34,284 bases of DNA from Spirochaetia bacterium (GTDB taxonomy: Bacteria > Spirochaetota > Spirochaetia > PWKH01), in contig SKXS01000024.1 in assembly GCA_007128345.1 (NCBI GenBank), forward strand, positions 1 to 34,284. The letters are read 5' to 3'. This document shows positions 15,649-23,824 of this stretch, in pieces. Numbering within the stretch: position 1 is the first letter of the stretch; every line of letters starts with the position of its first letter. The notes under the pieces were generated by a model, which did not search any database, was not told the DNA's origin, and saw only the letters and a program-made list of their open reading frames with translations. The position numbers and the translations under genes were made by a program.

Positions 15649-17022
15649 ATGTACTTCGAGACACATACCATTACGGTTGACCAAAAAAGCAAAACCGCCA
15701 TCCCCCTGGGACCTGAATCCATCATCATATCGAGGAGCATGTTCCAGGGAGGCAAGGCCCTGGGGTACATTGCCTCACCGTCCTCGGTCACCCCATGGTT
15801 CTGGCAGGGCATCCAGACACTTGAGGGAAGGCGATGCGTGTATACCGATACCGAGAACCTGCAGCCCCTTACCCTGCTCTTTGACTCCTCCTCTTCCCTT
15901 GCATCCCGGCTGGATCTCCTGGTGCTTCTCATCAGGTCACTGAACCGGGCGCAAACTGAAATACCCGCACCCTGGTTTGCCGAATCATTCATACTGCCTG
16001 CGGTCCGCATCATACCGGGAACCGGTGCCCTGATATTACCGAAGCCGATTACTGAACTCATGGAACAATCCTTCACTGAGCAGGACAAGATTGAAATGCA
16101 CGATGCGTGGATTCGGCCGAGGCTTCCGGCAGGCACAGGCTGGATATTCCAGTGCATTTCCCTGCTGTACCGAATGCTTACGGGAATACCGCCGTTTCTT
16201 GACGATGATGTACGGGAAGTCGGGTATCAGCCTGTCCCCGTCGGCCTGCTCAACCCTGGAGTCGGTTCTCACGCGGCAAAGACCATCAATCTCTGGCTCA
16301 AGGGAGCTAAGGATCTCCCCAGTGCAGAGGACCTGGCTTCATGGATAGAGGCAAATTATGAAGCATTGACCACTGAATCGGTACGGCAGCAGGATCGCGA
16401 TGCGGAGACTGCTCTCAAGGCATACCGGCGTGATCTCGCAAGGAAGGCGAAACGACATGTCTACCTGAGAAAAAAGGGTATGTTTCTGGCTGTCATCTCC
16501 GCTGCGGTGGTCATCAGCGCCGCTTTTCTGATCTCCCACATCATTGAGGCAGCCAAGCCGCCGCCTACTGTCGGGTGGAGTGCCGAAGAGGTGGTCCGGT
16601 ACTACTACCAGCTTCAGGACGAGCTGAAACTGGATGCAATGAATGACATCCTCTCGCGGTCTGCTCGGAAGGTGCGTGAGACCCAGCTGGTGTATCTCCA
16701 TGTGACCAGTTCGGTCCGCAGGGCCTACGGAGGCGACGAACTCATCAGGGCAAGCGATTGGATTGAAGCGGGGAAACCCCAGCTCGGCCCGACCGACATG
16801 GTCTACGGCATTACTGATCTGGACATACAGAGGATGGACGACCTACGCTACCAGGCCTCATACATTTTCTGGCTCCCGGAAGGACAGGAAACCGATCCTG
16901 CTTCAGCGCAGCAGGTCAGGGTGACAGGCGCATACTACCTGGAAGAGCTGGTCCTGGAAAAGCGTACCGACCACTACATCATTGATGACATCATGATCAT
17001 AGAATCCCGCATAGTTTACTGA
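15649..17022 (+). CDS. Single-pass membrane protein with degenerate kinase-like N-terminal domain
   Basis: A 457-residue protein of unknown function. Residues 278-299 form one transmembrane helix (MFLAVISAAVVISAAF), preceded by a very basic, charged stretch (about 245-275), so the N-terminal 275 residues should be cytoplasmic and the C-terminal 155 outside the inner membrane. Residues 163-185 (LLYRMLTGIPPF) look like helix F to the start of helix G of a Ser/Thr kinase C-lobe, but no glycine loop, HRD or DFG motif is present. The outer domain begins SAEEVVRYYYQLQDEL, which resembles an NTF2-like fold. It lies 75 bases after the Memo gene, probably in the same operon, and its end overlaps miaA antisense by 26 bases. 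Start ATG at 15649; AAGGAG lies 13 bases upstream. Confidence 0.8.
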   Translation: MYFETHTITVDQKSKTAIPLGPESIIISRSMFQGGKALGYIASPSSVTPWFWQGIQTLEGRRCVYTDTENLQPLTLLFDSSSSLASRLDLLVLLIRSLNRAQTEIPAPWFAESFILPAVRIIPGTGALILPKPITELMEQSFTEQDKIEMHDAWIRPRLPAGTGWIFQCISLLYRMLTGIPPFLDDDVREVGYQPVPVGLLNPGVGSHAAKTINLWLKGAKDLPSAEDLASWIEANYEALTTESVRQQDRDAETALKAYRRDLARKAKRHVYLRKKGMFLAVISAAVVISAAFLISHIIEAAKPPPTVGWSAEEVVRYYYQLQDELKLDAMNDILSRSARKVRETQLVYLHVTSSVRRAYGGDELIRASDWIEAGKPQLGPTDMVYGITDLDIQRMDDLRYQASYIFWLPEGQETDPASAQQVRVTGAYYLEELVLEKRTDHYIIDDIMIIESRIVY

Positions 17023-17941
17023 GTGACCGGTCATCATCAGGATGGATCCATACGGTCCGGCTGATGGACCTGAAGAAGGTCATCTGCTGCTTGGCATATC
17101 TGACGGTATGCGCACGTACCTGCTGTTCGGTATCTCGAAGTGAGTATTCGCCGCTGTGCCTGGAGAGGAAGAATTCACGGTAGCCGATGCCCTTCATCGC
17201 CGGCCATGCGCTTGTAGCCCCGCTGCGCATGAGCTGCTGCATCTCACGAACCAGTCCCTGGTCCATCATCATTTTGACCCTCTGCGCAATACGCCGCCGC
17301 AGCTCCTTCGGTTCACGCGTCAGGCCGATGACCACAGGGTCCAGCCGGTCCCGCACACATTCAGGCACGCGGAAGGACGAAAGCGGCCTGCCGCTGCACC
17401 TGCAAACTTCCAAAGCACGGGTAATGCGGTAGGCATCAGCAGGTGCTATCCGTGAAGCAGACTGCGGATCCAGAAGCTCCAATTCCCGGTAGAGCGATGC
17501 CAGTCCGTTGAGCCGCAGTTCCTCCTGAAGACGTGAGCGGACCTCCGCATCTCCCGGAGGGGCTCCAGGAAGGCCGTAGAGAAAATGCTTCAGGTAGTAT
17601 GCGGTACCGCCGGAAATCAGGGGTATATTTCCCCGTGAGGTGATTTCATTGCATAGTCTGTCCGCCAGACGCACAAAATCACCCACGGTGAACTGCTCAT
17701 AGGGTTCCCGTATGTCTATGCAGTGATGAGGAAGCAGTGACTGCTGGTATGGGGATGGTTTGGCAGTCCCGATGTCCAGTCCCCGGTATACCTGAAGTGA
17801 ATCCGCGCTGACAACCTCGCATCCCCGGGAAAACCGTCTGAACAGAAGCTCAGTCTTTCCCACGGCAGTGGGCCCGAAGATCACCACCACCCTGATGCGG
17901 TCGGTTACGTTACTCTTCTTTTTCGAAATGGTACTCAACAC
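16997..17941 (-). CDS. miaA: tRNA dimethylallyltransferase
   Basis: Transfers a dimethylallyl group from DMAPP to A37 of tRNAs reading codons that begin with U. Seen: P-loop GPTAVGKT (23-30), SADSLQVYRGLDIGTAKP (45-62), which is the diagnostic MiaA block, HHCIDIREPYEQFTVGDF, and ISGGTAYYLKHFL. The length (up to 314 residues) is normal. The start is uncertain: GTG at 17941 and TTG one codon later both follow GGAAGA, while the conserved region starts near residue 17, where GTG codons are available. The longer start overlaps the small upstream gene by 32 bases. The 3' end overlaps the convergent membrane-protein gene by 26 bases. Confidence 0.95.
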   Translation of the reverse strand: MLSTISKKKSNVTDRIRVVVIFGPTAVGKTELLFRRFSRGCEVVSADSLQVYRGLDIGTAKPSPYQQSLLPHHCIDIREPYEQFTVGDFVRLADRLCNEITSRGNIPLISGGTAYYLKHFLYGLPGAPPGDAEVRSRLQEELRLNGLASLYRELELLDPQSASRIAPADAYRITRALEVCRCSGRPLSSFRVPECVRDRLDPVVIGLTREPKELRRRIAQRVKMMMDQGLVREMQQLMRSGATSAWPAMKGIGYREFFLSRHSGEYSLRDTEQQVRAHTVRYAKQQMTFFRSISRTVWIHPDDDRSLSKLCGIL

Positions 17942-18107
17942 GGTCTTCCAGGACCTGGGTCAGTGCCGTGGAGACGATCTTATCATCATGAAGATCCAGT
18001 TCCTCATCGTAGAACTTAGTTAAAAAGGCTGCACGCTTAATAACCACGCAGGTCTTTTCGTACATATTTCCCTGCTTGTTGATCAGGGTATCCATAGGAA
18101 TTGCCAC
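17910..18107 (-). CDS. Small acidic conserved-looking protein
   Basis: A 65-residue protein that begins VAIPMDTLINKQG and ends in an acidic tail, VEYHFEKEE. I do not recognise a family. It is well supported as a gene: the GTG start at 18107 has GGAGGTGA four bases upstream, a near-perfect ribosome site, and a strong promoter (TTTACA, 17 bases, TATACT) lies just ahead. It overlaps the first codons of miaA, so the two are probably expressed together. It has one Cys (EKTCVVIKRAAF). Predicted to be cytoplasmic. A role in tRNA modification or its control is possible from context only. Confidence 0.78.
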   Translation of the reverse strand: MAIPMDTLINKQGNMYEKTCVVIKRAAFLTKFYDEELDLHDDKIVSTALTQVLEDRVEYHFEKEE

Positions 18108-18136
18108 AGAATCACCTCCACTGTGCGGTCTCCGAC

Positions 18137-18165
18137 AGTATAGAAAATTTTCCTGATTATGTAAA
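18137..18165 (-). promoter_or_regulatory. Promoter of the small protein-miaA unit
   Basis: TTTACA (18165-18160), 17-base spacer, TATACT (18142-18137). The -35 box overlaps the cmk stop region. A start near 18130 leaves about 23 bases before the GTG, including GGAGGTGA. Confidence 0.72.
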
Positions 18166-18702
18166 CGCCCCGGTACTGCGTTCACGGTATGCCGAGACAA
18201 TCTGTGAAGCAGCCTCGAACTGATCGCACCGATCGGTATCGATGACCAGGTCCGCCCATCGGTAGTCCGATGTGTCGATGCCGTATATGCGCAGGTAGCG
18301 CTCGGAATCCCGCAGATCCCGTGCTTTGGTCTCCTCCAGCTTACGCAGAAGGTCATTCCCCTCGCGCTTCATGATCCTGGCAGCCCGGGTCTCCAGGGAG
18401 GCATCTAGGTATACGGTGAGGGCTGCATCCGGCACCAGCCAAATTGCCAGCCGTGATCCCAGAACACAGTTTCCGCTGCGGGCCAAGGAGACCTGGCGAT
18501 CGTCCAGCATCCGGTCATAGCGGTCATCCTGCTGGGCACGTTCGGCGAGTTCTTCAAAGGAGATGCCTAAATCGTCGGCGAGGGAACGGAAGGTATAATT
18601 GATCATGACAAACCCAAGCTGTTCAGCCGCAAGGGCGCTAACGGTGGTGTTCCCGCACCCGCTTTTCCCTGATATCGCAATAATTCTCCTGCTATTCGAC
18701 AT
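18157..18702 (-). CDS. cmk: Cytidylate kinase, archaeal-type family
   Basis: A 181-residue P-loop nucleoside monophosphate kinase of the short archaeal-type CMP kinase family, phosphorylating CMP/dCMP with ATP. The P-loop reads GKSGCGNTT (12-20): the usual Lys of GxxGxGKT is Asn, comparable to the GSGTTT variant of archaeal enzymes. Seen further: LDASLETRAARIMKREG (LID region, about 98-114), and DTSDYRWADLVIDTDRC near the C-terminus, which is family-typical. It starts 11 bases before the yicC stop codon, after GGGAGC. The neighbour yicC is more often followed by gmk; here a CMP kinase takes that place. The specific substrate is inferred from family, not shown. Confidence 0.85.
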   Translation of the reverse strand: MSNSRRIIAISGKSGCGNTTVSALAAEQLGFVMINYTFRSLADDLGISFEELAERAQQDDRYDRMLDDRQVSLARSGNCVLGSRLAIWLVPDAALTVYLDASLETRAARIMKREGNDLLRKLEETKARDLRDSERYLRIYGIDTSDYRWADLVIDTDRCDQFEAASQIVSAYRERSTGAFT

Positions 18703-19558
18703 TGCGCAGCTGCTCCCTGATGTTTTCGAGGTGGTCCTTCATGATGACTACAGCCTGGTTCACTTCAGCCATGGTGCTCTTTGATGCTATGGTATTGATC
18801 TCGCGGTTGAGCTCCTGGCAGAGAAAATCAAGGCGCTTTCCCACCGGTCCTTTTGATGCAAGAATGGACTGGAATACATCGAGATGGCTGGCAATCCGCT
18901 TGATCTCCTCATTGACTGAGTACTTTACCAGCATCACCGCAGTCTCTGCAAGGATGCGGTTCTCATCATAGGAGCTGCCCAGCAGTTCCTCAAACCGCTG
19001 CCTGAGCACCTCCTGCACGGACTGCTCAAGCTCACCTGCCTTGTCTGCAACTTTCCGGTATGCCTCGGAAAATCCCTCAAGCTGCTCCTTGATATCCCGC
19101 AGCGTCGCTTCACCCTCCGCTGACCGCATGGCATCATGATCATCTATGAGCTTGAGAAGCAGCGATGTGATCAGCGCCCTGCTGGAATCGGGGAGCTCAC
19201 CCCTGACGGGCTTGAGCACCTCTTCAACCTGGAGAAAGTGATCAAGACGCAGCTGGTCATCCAGACCGACGGCTGCAATGATGTCCCTGAATGCGTCTGC
19301 GTAGCGCTGCAGTGCCTGACGGTCGACGTGAAGTTCCAGGTTGCTTTCCAGCATCCTGAAGCGAATCAATAACTCCACATACCCGCGGGACACCTTCGTC
19401 TTGATGATTCCCCGCAGCTCAGGTTCCATTGCATTGATGGACCCCGGAAGATGCACGTTGATATCCAGATACTTGTTATTGTGCGACTTGAGTTCCAAGG
19501 AGACCTGGAACACATCGTCCTGGTATTCCGTTGATGCATACCCTGTCATGCTCTTCAT
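18692..19558 (-). CDS. yicC: YicC-family endoribonuclease
   Basis: A 288-residue YicC/YloC protein. E. coli YicC is an endoribonuclease that affects small-RNA decay. The start MKSMTGYASTEY is the family signature, followed by LELKSHNNKYLDINVHLPG (23-41, usually VRSVNHRYLD...), a long helical middle with coiled-coil character (about 165-215), and the C-terminal GKRLDFLCQELNREINTIASK (about 240-260), the most conserved block. The gene begins two bases after the murC stop codon; AAGGAG lies inside the end of murC. It is followed by cmk with an 11-base overlap. Confidence 0.95.
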   Translation of the reverse strand: MKSMTGYASTEYQDDVFQVSLELKSHNNKYLDINVHLPGSINAMEPELRGIIKTKVSRGYVELLIRFRMLESNLELHVDRQALQRYADAFRDIIAAVGLDDQLRLDHFLQVEEVLKPVRGELPDSSRALITSLLLKLIDDHDAMRSAEGEATLRDIKEQLEGFSEAYRKVADKAGELEQSVQEVLRQRFEELLGSSYDENRILAETAVMLVKYSVNEEIKRIASHLDVFQSILASKGPVGKRLDFLCQELNREINTIASKSTMAEVNQAVVIMKDHLENIREQLRNVE

Positions 19559-19560
19559 TG

Positions 19561-20919
19561 CTATGTTCGCTCCTTTGGTGGAGCAGCTGCAAGAGATGCT
19601 CCGAGACTGCGGTTGTCACCGGCACCCATAGTAATAAACAAATCACCGGGTTTCAAGAACCCCGCAAGGAATATCCGTGCGGTTTCATAGTCAGGGAAAA
19701 ACCGTGAGTCCCTCACCAGGTCTGCCAGGTCAGCCCCGGAAAGCCCGCCTGCCGGAGGTTTCTCCCTGCTGGGCTGGTAGATTTCCTGGATGCATACTGC
19801 ATCTGCCGCACTGAGGGCCTGGGCAAATTCATGAAGAAACGCCTTGGTCCTGGAAACGGTATGGGGAACAAAGTCAACCACCAGCCGTCGACGGGGATAC
19901 CGCTGCCGGAAAGCAGTGAGGGTTGCCTCAATCTCCCGGGGATGGTGCGCATAGTCATCATAAAACAGCACACCGCCGGATTCGCCGATACGCTCGCATC
20001 TCCTCACAGCGCCTGGATACGACGCTATCCCCTGGATGACTTCCAGCAGTTCCTGTCCATTGAGTTCACTGCCCCGGTGCGTCCGCATCCAGGCATTGCA
20101 GGCCAGCAAAGCCCCGAGCCCATCTTCTGCGATATGGTCACCGGGAACTGTGAAGGTGCACTCATGGCCCCAGGGCTCAAACCGGTAGCGGCCTGCCTCC
20201 CGGTCTACCGGGATAACCGCATACTCTGATGAGCCGCCGTAGCTTACGCGGGCTGCGGCGGCGGGTCCGATCTGATTATATGCATCCTCATGGATCACCA
20301 GCGTGCCCGACACCTTGCCGCAAAATTCCCTGAATGCCTGACGATATGCCTCCTGGTCACGATAGCAGTCCACATGATCGTAGTCCACCGAGGTTACCAA
20401 GGCAATCGCCGGGAGGTAGCGCAGAAAATGCCGGCGGTATTCACATGCTTCAATAACCAGCACCTCGGGAGTGCGGCAGAATGTGATCCCCGATACAGTT
20501 CCGGTGAGTGCTGCGGCCTTGACGCCGGCGGCAAGAAATCCCCTGGCTGTCATGACTGCCGAGGTGGTCTTACCGTGACTTCCCGCCACAAAAACCGACG
20601 GGTATTCCCTGGACAGCTCGGCAAGCGCTTCGGGATACGATTGCATGGGGATACCGTATGCTTCGGCCTGTCTGAGCTCACTGCAGGCATCAGGAGCATA
20701 GGCGGGTGAGTAGATAACTCGGTCTATGGATGTATCAATACGGGAGGAAGTAAACCCTTCGTACACCGGGATCCCGGCTTCTGAAAGCTGCTTCCGGGTA
20801 TAGAATGCGGAAAGAAGATCGCTGCCGGATACTTCGCATCCCTGGGTATGCAGAAACAGGGCCAGGTTGGATAATCCGGTCCCGCAGATGCCGATGCAGT
20901 AAACCTTGGCTCTCTCCAT
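19561..20919 (-). CDS. murC: UDP-N-acetylmuramate--L-alanine ligase
   Basis: Adds L-Ala to UDP-MurNAc, the first amino-acid step of peptidoglycan precursor synthesis, ATP-dependent, cytoplasmic. 452 residues with the three Mur-ligase domains: N-terminal UDP-binding (IGICGTGLSNLALFL, 9-23), central ATPase with P-loop VAGSHGKTTSAV (111-122), VIEACEYRRHFL (155-166) and SVDYDHVDCY, and C-terminal domain with FYDDYAHHPREI and ITMGAGDN. These blocks match MurC; Mpl is less likely at this length and with EACEYRRHFL. The start follows GGGAGG. It is separated from the zinc-ribbon gene by a hairpin terminator, and its own promoter is not obvious, so it may depend on read-through. Confidence 0.95.
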   Translation of the reverse strand: MERAKVYCIGICGTGLSNLALFLHTQGCEVSGSDLLSAFYTRKQLSEAGIPVYEGFTSSRIDTSIDRVIYSPAYAPDACSELRQAEAYGIPMQSYPEALAELSREYPSVFVAGSHGKTTSAVMTARGFLAAGVKAAALTGTVSGITFCRTPEVLVIEACEYRRHFLRYLPAIALVTSVDYDHVDCYRDQEAYRQAFREFCGKVSGTLVIHEDAYNQIGPAAAARVSYGGSSEYAVIPVDREAGRYRFEPWGHECTFTVPGDHIAEDGLGALLACNAWMRTHRGSELNGQELLEVIQGIASYPGAVRRCERIGESGGVLFYDDYAHHPREIEATLTAFRQRYPRRRLVVDFVPHTVSRTKAFLHEFAQALSAADAVCIQEIYQPSREKPPAGGLSGADLADLVRDSRFFPDYETARIFLAGFLKPGDLFITMGAGDNRSLGASLAAAPPKERT

Positions 20920-20942
20920 GATCCTCCCGGTACCTCAAGAAG

Positions 20943-20964
20943 AACGGGACCATCAGGTCCCGTT
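20943..20964 (-). terminator. Rho-independent terminator or attenuator before murC
   Basis: A 9-bp perfect stem (AACGGGACC, loop of four, GGTCCCGTT) followed on the minus strand by CTTCTTG. It lies 17 bases after the zinc-ribbon gene's stop codon and only 23 bases before the murC start. Confidence 0.7.
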
Positions 20965-20981
20965 ATGTTTCGCGGATGCAG

Positions 20982-21164
20982 CTATGATGCTTTCTTCGTT
21001 CCGTGCTTGAGTGCAGCGCTGCACTGCTTGCAGACTTTCTGTTTCTTACCGCTGATTTCCCGTTCGTGCAGAAGCTTAATTCCCGTTCTGCTGCACACCG
21101 GGCAGGTTCCCCTTCCTTGCTTCTGCAGTTCGCGAATACCGGCTCCCCTATGTGATTTGGCCAT
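20982..21164 (-). CDS. Small zinc-ribbon protein
   Basis: A 60-residue, very basic protein. Cys21-x2-Cys24 (TCPVCSRTG) and Cys45-x2-Cys48 (VCKQC) form a treble/zinc-ribbon site, with Lys-rich ends (KHGTKKAS). It looks like a small RNA- or ribosome-associated zinc protein; similar small proteins sit beside murC in other spirochaetes as far as I recall, but I know no function. The ATG has AAGGAG five bases upstream. The gene has its own strong promoter and its own terminator, so it is a short single-gene transcript likely made in large amounts. Confidence 0.85.
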   Translation of the reverse strand: MAKSHRGAGIRELQKQGRGTCPVCSRTGIKLLHEREISGKKQKVCKQCSAALKHGTKKAS

Positions 21165-21201
21165 AACAACTCCTTAGATCAGTACAACATACGTGTGCAT
21201 G

Positions 21202-21230
21202 ACTATAGTAAGCGGAGAAAAAAAAGTCAA
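21202..21230 (-). promoter_or_regulatory. Promoter of the zinc-ribbon gene
   Basis: TTGACT (21230-21225), 17-base spacer containing an eight-T run, TATAGT (21207-21202). A start near 21195 gives a leader of about 30 bases with a good ribosome site. One of the best promoters in the window. Confidence 0.78.
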
Positions 21231-21256
21231 GCGGGATGTGCTGATGCGCCGGGGTC

Positions 21257-21285
21257 TTTACTTTTGCATCTCCAGGTAGTAGCAT
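21257..21285 (+). promoter_or_regulatory. Promoter of the TrpR-like gene, leaderless type
   Basis: TTTACT (21257-21262), 17-base spacer, TAGCAT (21280-21285), then eight bases to the ATG at 21294. The -10 box is weaker than in the other cases. No Shine-Dalgarno sequence lies at the usual distance. Confidence 0.5.
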
Positions 21286-21293
21286 GCTCAATT

Positions 21294-21611
21294 ATGACAC
21301 CAAAACAAGTACCGGGCATGGAAGACCTTAAGGAACTCATTGAGGTGTTTGCCGAGATTAACAGCTACGATGAGATGAACAAGCTCTTCAGAGAGCTCTT
21401 CACAGTCAAGGAGATCTACGATGTTGCCCTCAGGTGGCGCCTCATGAAGGATCTGTACCGGAAGGTCCCCCAACGCGAAATAGCCCACGACCTGGGCATA
21501 AGCCTGTGCAAGATAACCAGGGGCTCAAAGATTCTGAAGGAAGATACATCGCAGTGCAGGAAAATTATCGGCACACTGCTCAACGGTGATGAGGCAGGCA
21601 CACAGAAGTGA
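21294..21611 (+). CDS. TrpR/YerC-family DNA-binding protein
   Basis: A 105-residue helix-turn-helix protein of the TrpR superfamily, YerC/YecD branch. Helical N-terminal half (LKELIEVFAEINSYDEMNKL), then the DNA-binding part (about 57-81) containing VPQREIAHDLGISLCKITRG. YerC-type proteins have no clear link to tryptophan; the ligand and targets are unknown. The ATG at 21294 fits both family length and the leaderless promoter; a longer in-frame reading back to 21195 would cross the divergent promoter region. It is a single gene, divergent from the zinc-ribbon gene and convergent with the outer-membrane protein gene. Confidence 0.87.
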   Translation: MTPKQVPGMEDLKELIEVFAEINSYDEMNKLFRELFTVKEIYDVALRWRLMKDLYRKVPQREIAHDLGISLCKITRGSKILKEDTSQCRKIIGTLLNGDEAGTQK

Positions 21612-21642
21612 TCCCGGCTCATGTGACCGCATTCACGCCTTT

Positions 21643-22758
21643 CTAGAAGGATATACCGCCGGTGATCCGCAGCTTTGGCAGTTCCCCATCATAGGGATCA
21701 TCTCCGGTTTCGTTAAACAGCGGCAGTGCCGTCGCTGGGATCTGAATGGCTGCGTCGGCGGAGATATGGAGCAGTTCAACCCCGACTCCGAGGGAAAAGG
21801 TCCCCCGTGAAGGTTGTATGGCTCCCACCAGGACATCTGACAGATTTTCCAGCTGCTCAGCATAACCGGCCCGCACAGCGATGCGGTTGTAGTCCGTCAG
21901 GTAGAGACCGCCTTCCACCCCCAGCTGGAGCATTCTCCGGTCATCATCGCCGATATGATCGACGTCAAGAGAACCCATGACCCGAAAGGTATTGATTCTC
22001 CCAAACTGGTCGATTCTCCTGCTCCGCAGTCCTATTCCCACGTTGAGGTCGTCGGTGAGTCCGTTGAATGCGGGAAACTCCCGGTCCTGGGACCAGGCCA
22101 TGAAGTCAAAAAGCTTTTCATGGTACGCACCGACTGATACAATGCCGGTATCAAAGAGGATGCCGGCCTTCATGACCAGCACGTCATAGGCATCTCCTTT
22201 GGGCTCGTAGTCGCTGAGCATCAGATCGAGGGCCAAATCGTATATGGCCCCTATGCTCAGGTTATGCTGACCCATGGAGATGTTATCGGTGACACTCTCC
22301 TTTGAGGCCTGGAGGGATACGCCGAAGGAGAGCATGCCGATTCCCATGGCAGCCCCCACGTCGAGAGTATTGACCTTAGTCACTTCGTACGCGCCGTTAT
22401 TGAAGTCGGAGGGATTCATGTAGTAAGTTGAATGCATGCCGACCCCCCATCCGGGGGCAGTAAATACAAAACGGGGAATAAAGATAGGTGTATACTGCTG
22501 TTCCCCAAAGCTTCGGGGATCAGCATAGTCTTCGTACCCCAGAGTAAATCTGAACCTCCTGTCAGGAATGGTATCCAGTCCTGCGGGGTTCATGAACAAT
22601 GTGTTATGGTCATGGGCTACTGCGGTGTAGGCATGAGAAAGTCCGAATGCCCGGGCATCTCCCGGCGAGGTATAGTGTTCATGCCCTGCAAACAGCAATC
22701 CCGGTACAAGCATACAAAACATGGCGCACACCCATGCGCGAACAATTTTTTTAACCAC
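21643..22758 (-). CDS. Outer-membrane beta-barrel protein (PorV/FadL-like, spirochaete UPF0164 type)
   Basis: A 371-residue exported protein. Residues 1-24 form a signal peptide (VVKKIVRAWVCAMF, cut after LLFA). The mature start contains ARAFGLSHAYTAVAHDHNTL and MNPAGLDTI, the pattern of PorV/PorQ/FadL-type barrels (GGAYTAxADDxxAxxxNPAGL). Alternating Gly and aromatic strands follow throughout, and the protein ends in RITGGISF with a terminal Phe, a beta-barrel assembly signal. Related proteins are multicopy in Treponema. I chose the GTG at 22758 because AGGAG lies six bases upstream; an earlier ATG at 22788 is less likely. It is presumably a porin or lipid transporter in the outer membrane. 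Confidence 0.82.
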   Translation of the reverse strand: MVKKIVRAWVCAMFCMLVPGLLFAGHEHYTSPGDARAFGLSHAYTAVAHDHNTLFMNPAGLDTIPDRRFRFTLGYEDYADPRSFGEQQYTPIFIPRFVFTAPGWGVGMHSTYYMNPSDFNNGAYEVTKVNTLDVGAAMGIGMLSFGVSLQASKESVTDNISMGQHNLSIGAIYDLALDLMLSDYEPKGDAYDVLVMKAGILFDTGIVSVGAYHEKLFDFMAWSQDREFPAFNGLTDDLNVGIGLRSRRIDQFGRINTFRVMGSLDVDHIGDDDRRMLQLGVEGGLYLTDYNRIAVRAGYAEQLENLSDVLVGAIQPSRGTFSLGVGVELLHISADAAIQIPATALPLFNETGDDPYDGELPKLRITGGISF

Positions 22759-22836
22759 GTACAACTCCTGATATGTTTGTGCTACCATACATTAAACTAT
22801 TTACTTGATAAAAAGTTACAAAGAAATGTGAGACTG

Positions 22837-23817
22837 TTATGACTGCCGTTTTGCAAGCCTGTGCAGGAGTCTGCTCAGCGATTCCCGCGCATCGCATGCG
22901 GGGAGCCTGGAAAGCTCCCGATTTGCCTGCTGTTCATAGCTGCGGGCTGTCCGCCGGGCCGCATCCACCCCCCCGATCCTATGTATCTCAGCGATAATCT
23001 CGGGAATCTGCCGGTCTCCGGGGACAGCACCATCAAGCATACGCTTCAGCTTTCCGCTGCGGTCCATCTCCAGGGCGCAGATAAGCGGAAGCGTAGCGAT
23101 GCCTACGGTGAGGTCCTTGCCGACATCCTTTCCCATCCGGTTCGGCCTGCCGGTAATATCAAGTATGTCGTCGTGCATCTGGAAGGAGATGCCCAGGTTG
23201 TATCCGAAACGGGACAAGGCCCGCACCTGTCCGGCATCGAGCTTGCCCGCCGATGCCCCCAGGTAGCAGCTCAGTGAAAAGAGGGCGGCCGTCTTCCCAC
23301 CAATGCGCCGTATGTAACGGCTCTTCGGAATAAAGAAGTTTCCTATCTCGCTGTCCTGGTCGATCTCACTCTCGCACAGCTTTGCCATACGGTCTGACAC
23401 CACTTTGCTGTCGTAGGAACGCTTCATATCCTGAGAGAGGAGCGCGAATGCCCTCACCAGGATATAGTCCCCGGCAACCACGGCCTTGCGGTTTCCGATG
23501 CGCCGATGCAGGGTCTCCTCCCCTCTCCTGGCGGAGGCCTCATCAATGATGTCATCGTGGATAAGTGAAGCAGCGTGGACCAGTTCAATGCCTGCAGCCA
23601 GGGCTGTCACTTCCTCCTGCTGGCTGCTGCCGCTGCCCACCCAGGAAGCAAGGATGAGCAGGGCAGGCCTGAGCATCTTGCCCTGCTGGCTTGCAATGTC
23701 CTGGAGATGCGGCCTGATGTACCCGCGGGCTCCTGAAAGGGTTCCTTTGATGTTGACGCGGACGTGTTCAAGCCACTCAGCAAGCAGTGGGTCCTGGTTC
23801 CAGTACTCGTTGCTCAC
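22837..23817 (-). CDS. Polyprenyl diphosphate synthase (trans-isoprenyl type)
   Basis: Condenses IPP units onto allylic diphosphates to make a long polyprenyl diphosphate, for example the tail of menaquinone or demethylmenaquinone. 326 residues. Seen: GKMLRPALLILAS (46-58), first Asp-rich motif DDIIDEASARRG (88-99), GDYILVRAF (117-125), and second Asp-rich motif HDDILDITG (215-223). Chain length cannot be predicted with certainty; long-chain is likely because bulky residues before the first motif are few (HAASLIHDD). It starts with GTG seven bases after the ndh2 stop codon, so the two are one operon. DmkB of the Listeria electron-transfer locus is this kind of enzyme. Confidence 0.93.
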   Translation of the reverse strand: MSNEYWNQDPLLAEWLEHVRVNIKGTLSGARGYIRPHLQDIASQQGKMLRPALLILASWVGSGSSQQEEVTALAAGIELVHAASLIHDDIIDEASARRGEETLHRRIGNRKAVVAGDYILVRAFALLSQDMKRSYDSKVVSDRMAKLCESEIDQDSEIGNFFIPKSRYIRRIGGKTAALFSLSCYLGASAGKLDAGQVRALSRFGYNLGISFQMHDDILDITGRPNRMGKDVGKDLTVGIATLPLICALEMDRSGKLKRMLDGAVPGDRQIPEIIAEIHRIGGVDAARRTARSYEQQANRELSRLPACDARESLSRLLHRLAKRQS

Positions 23818-23824
23818 GATGCAC

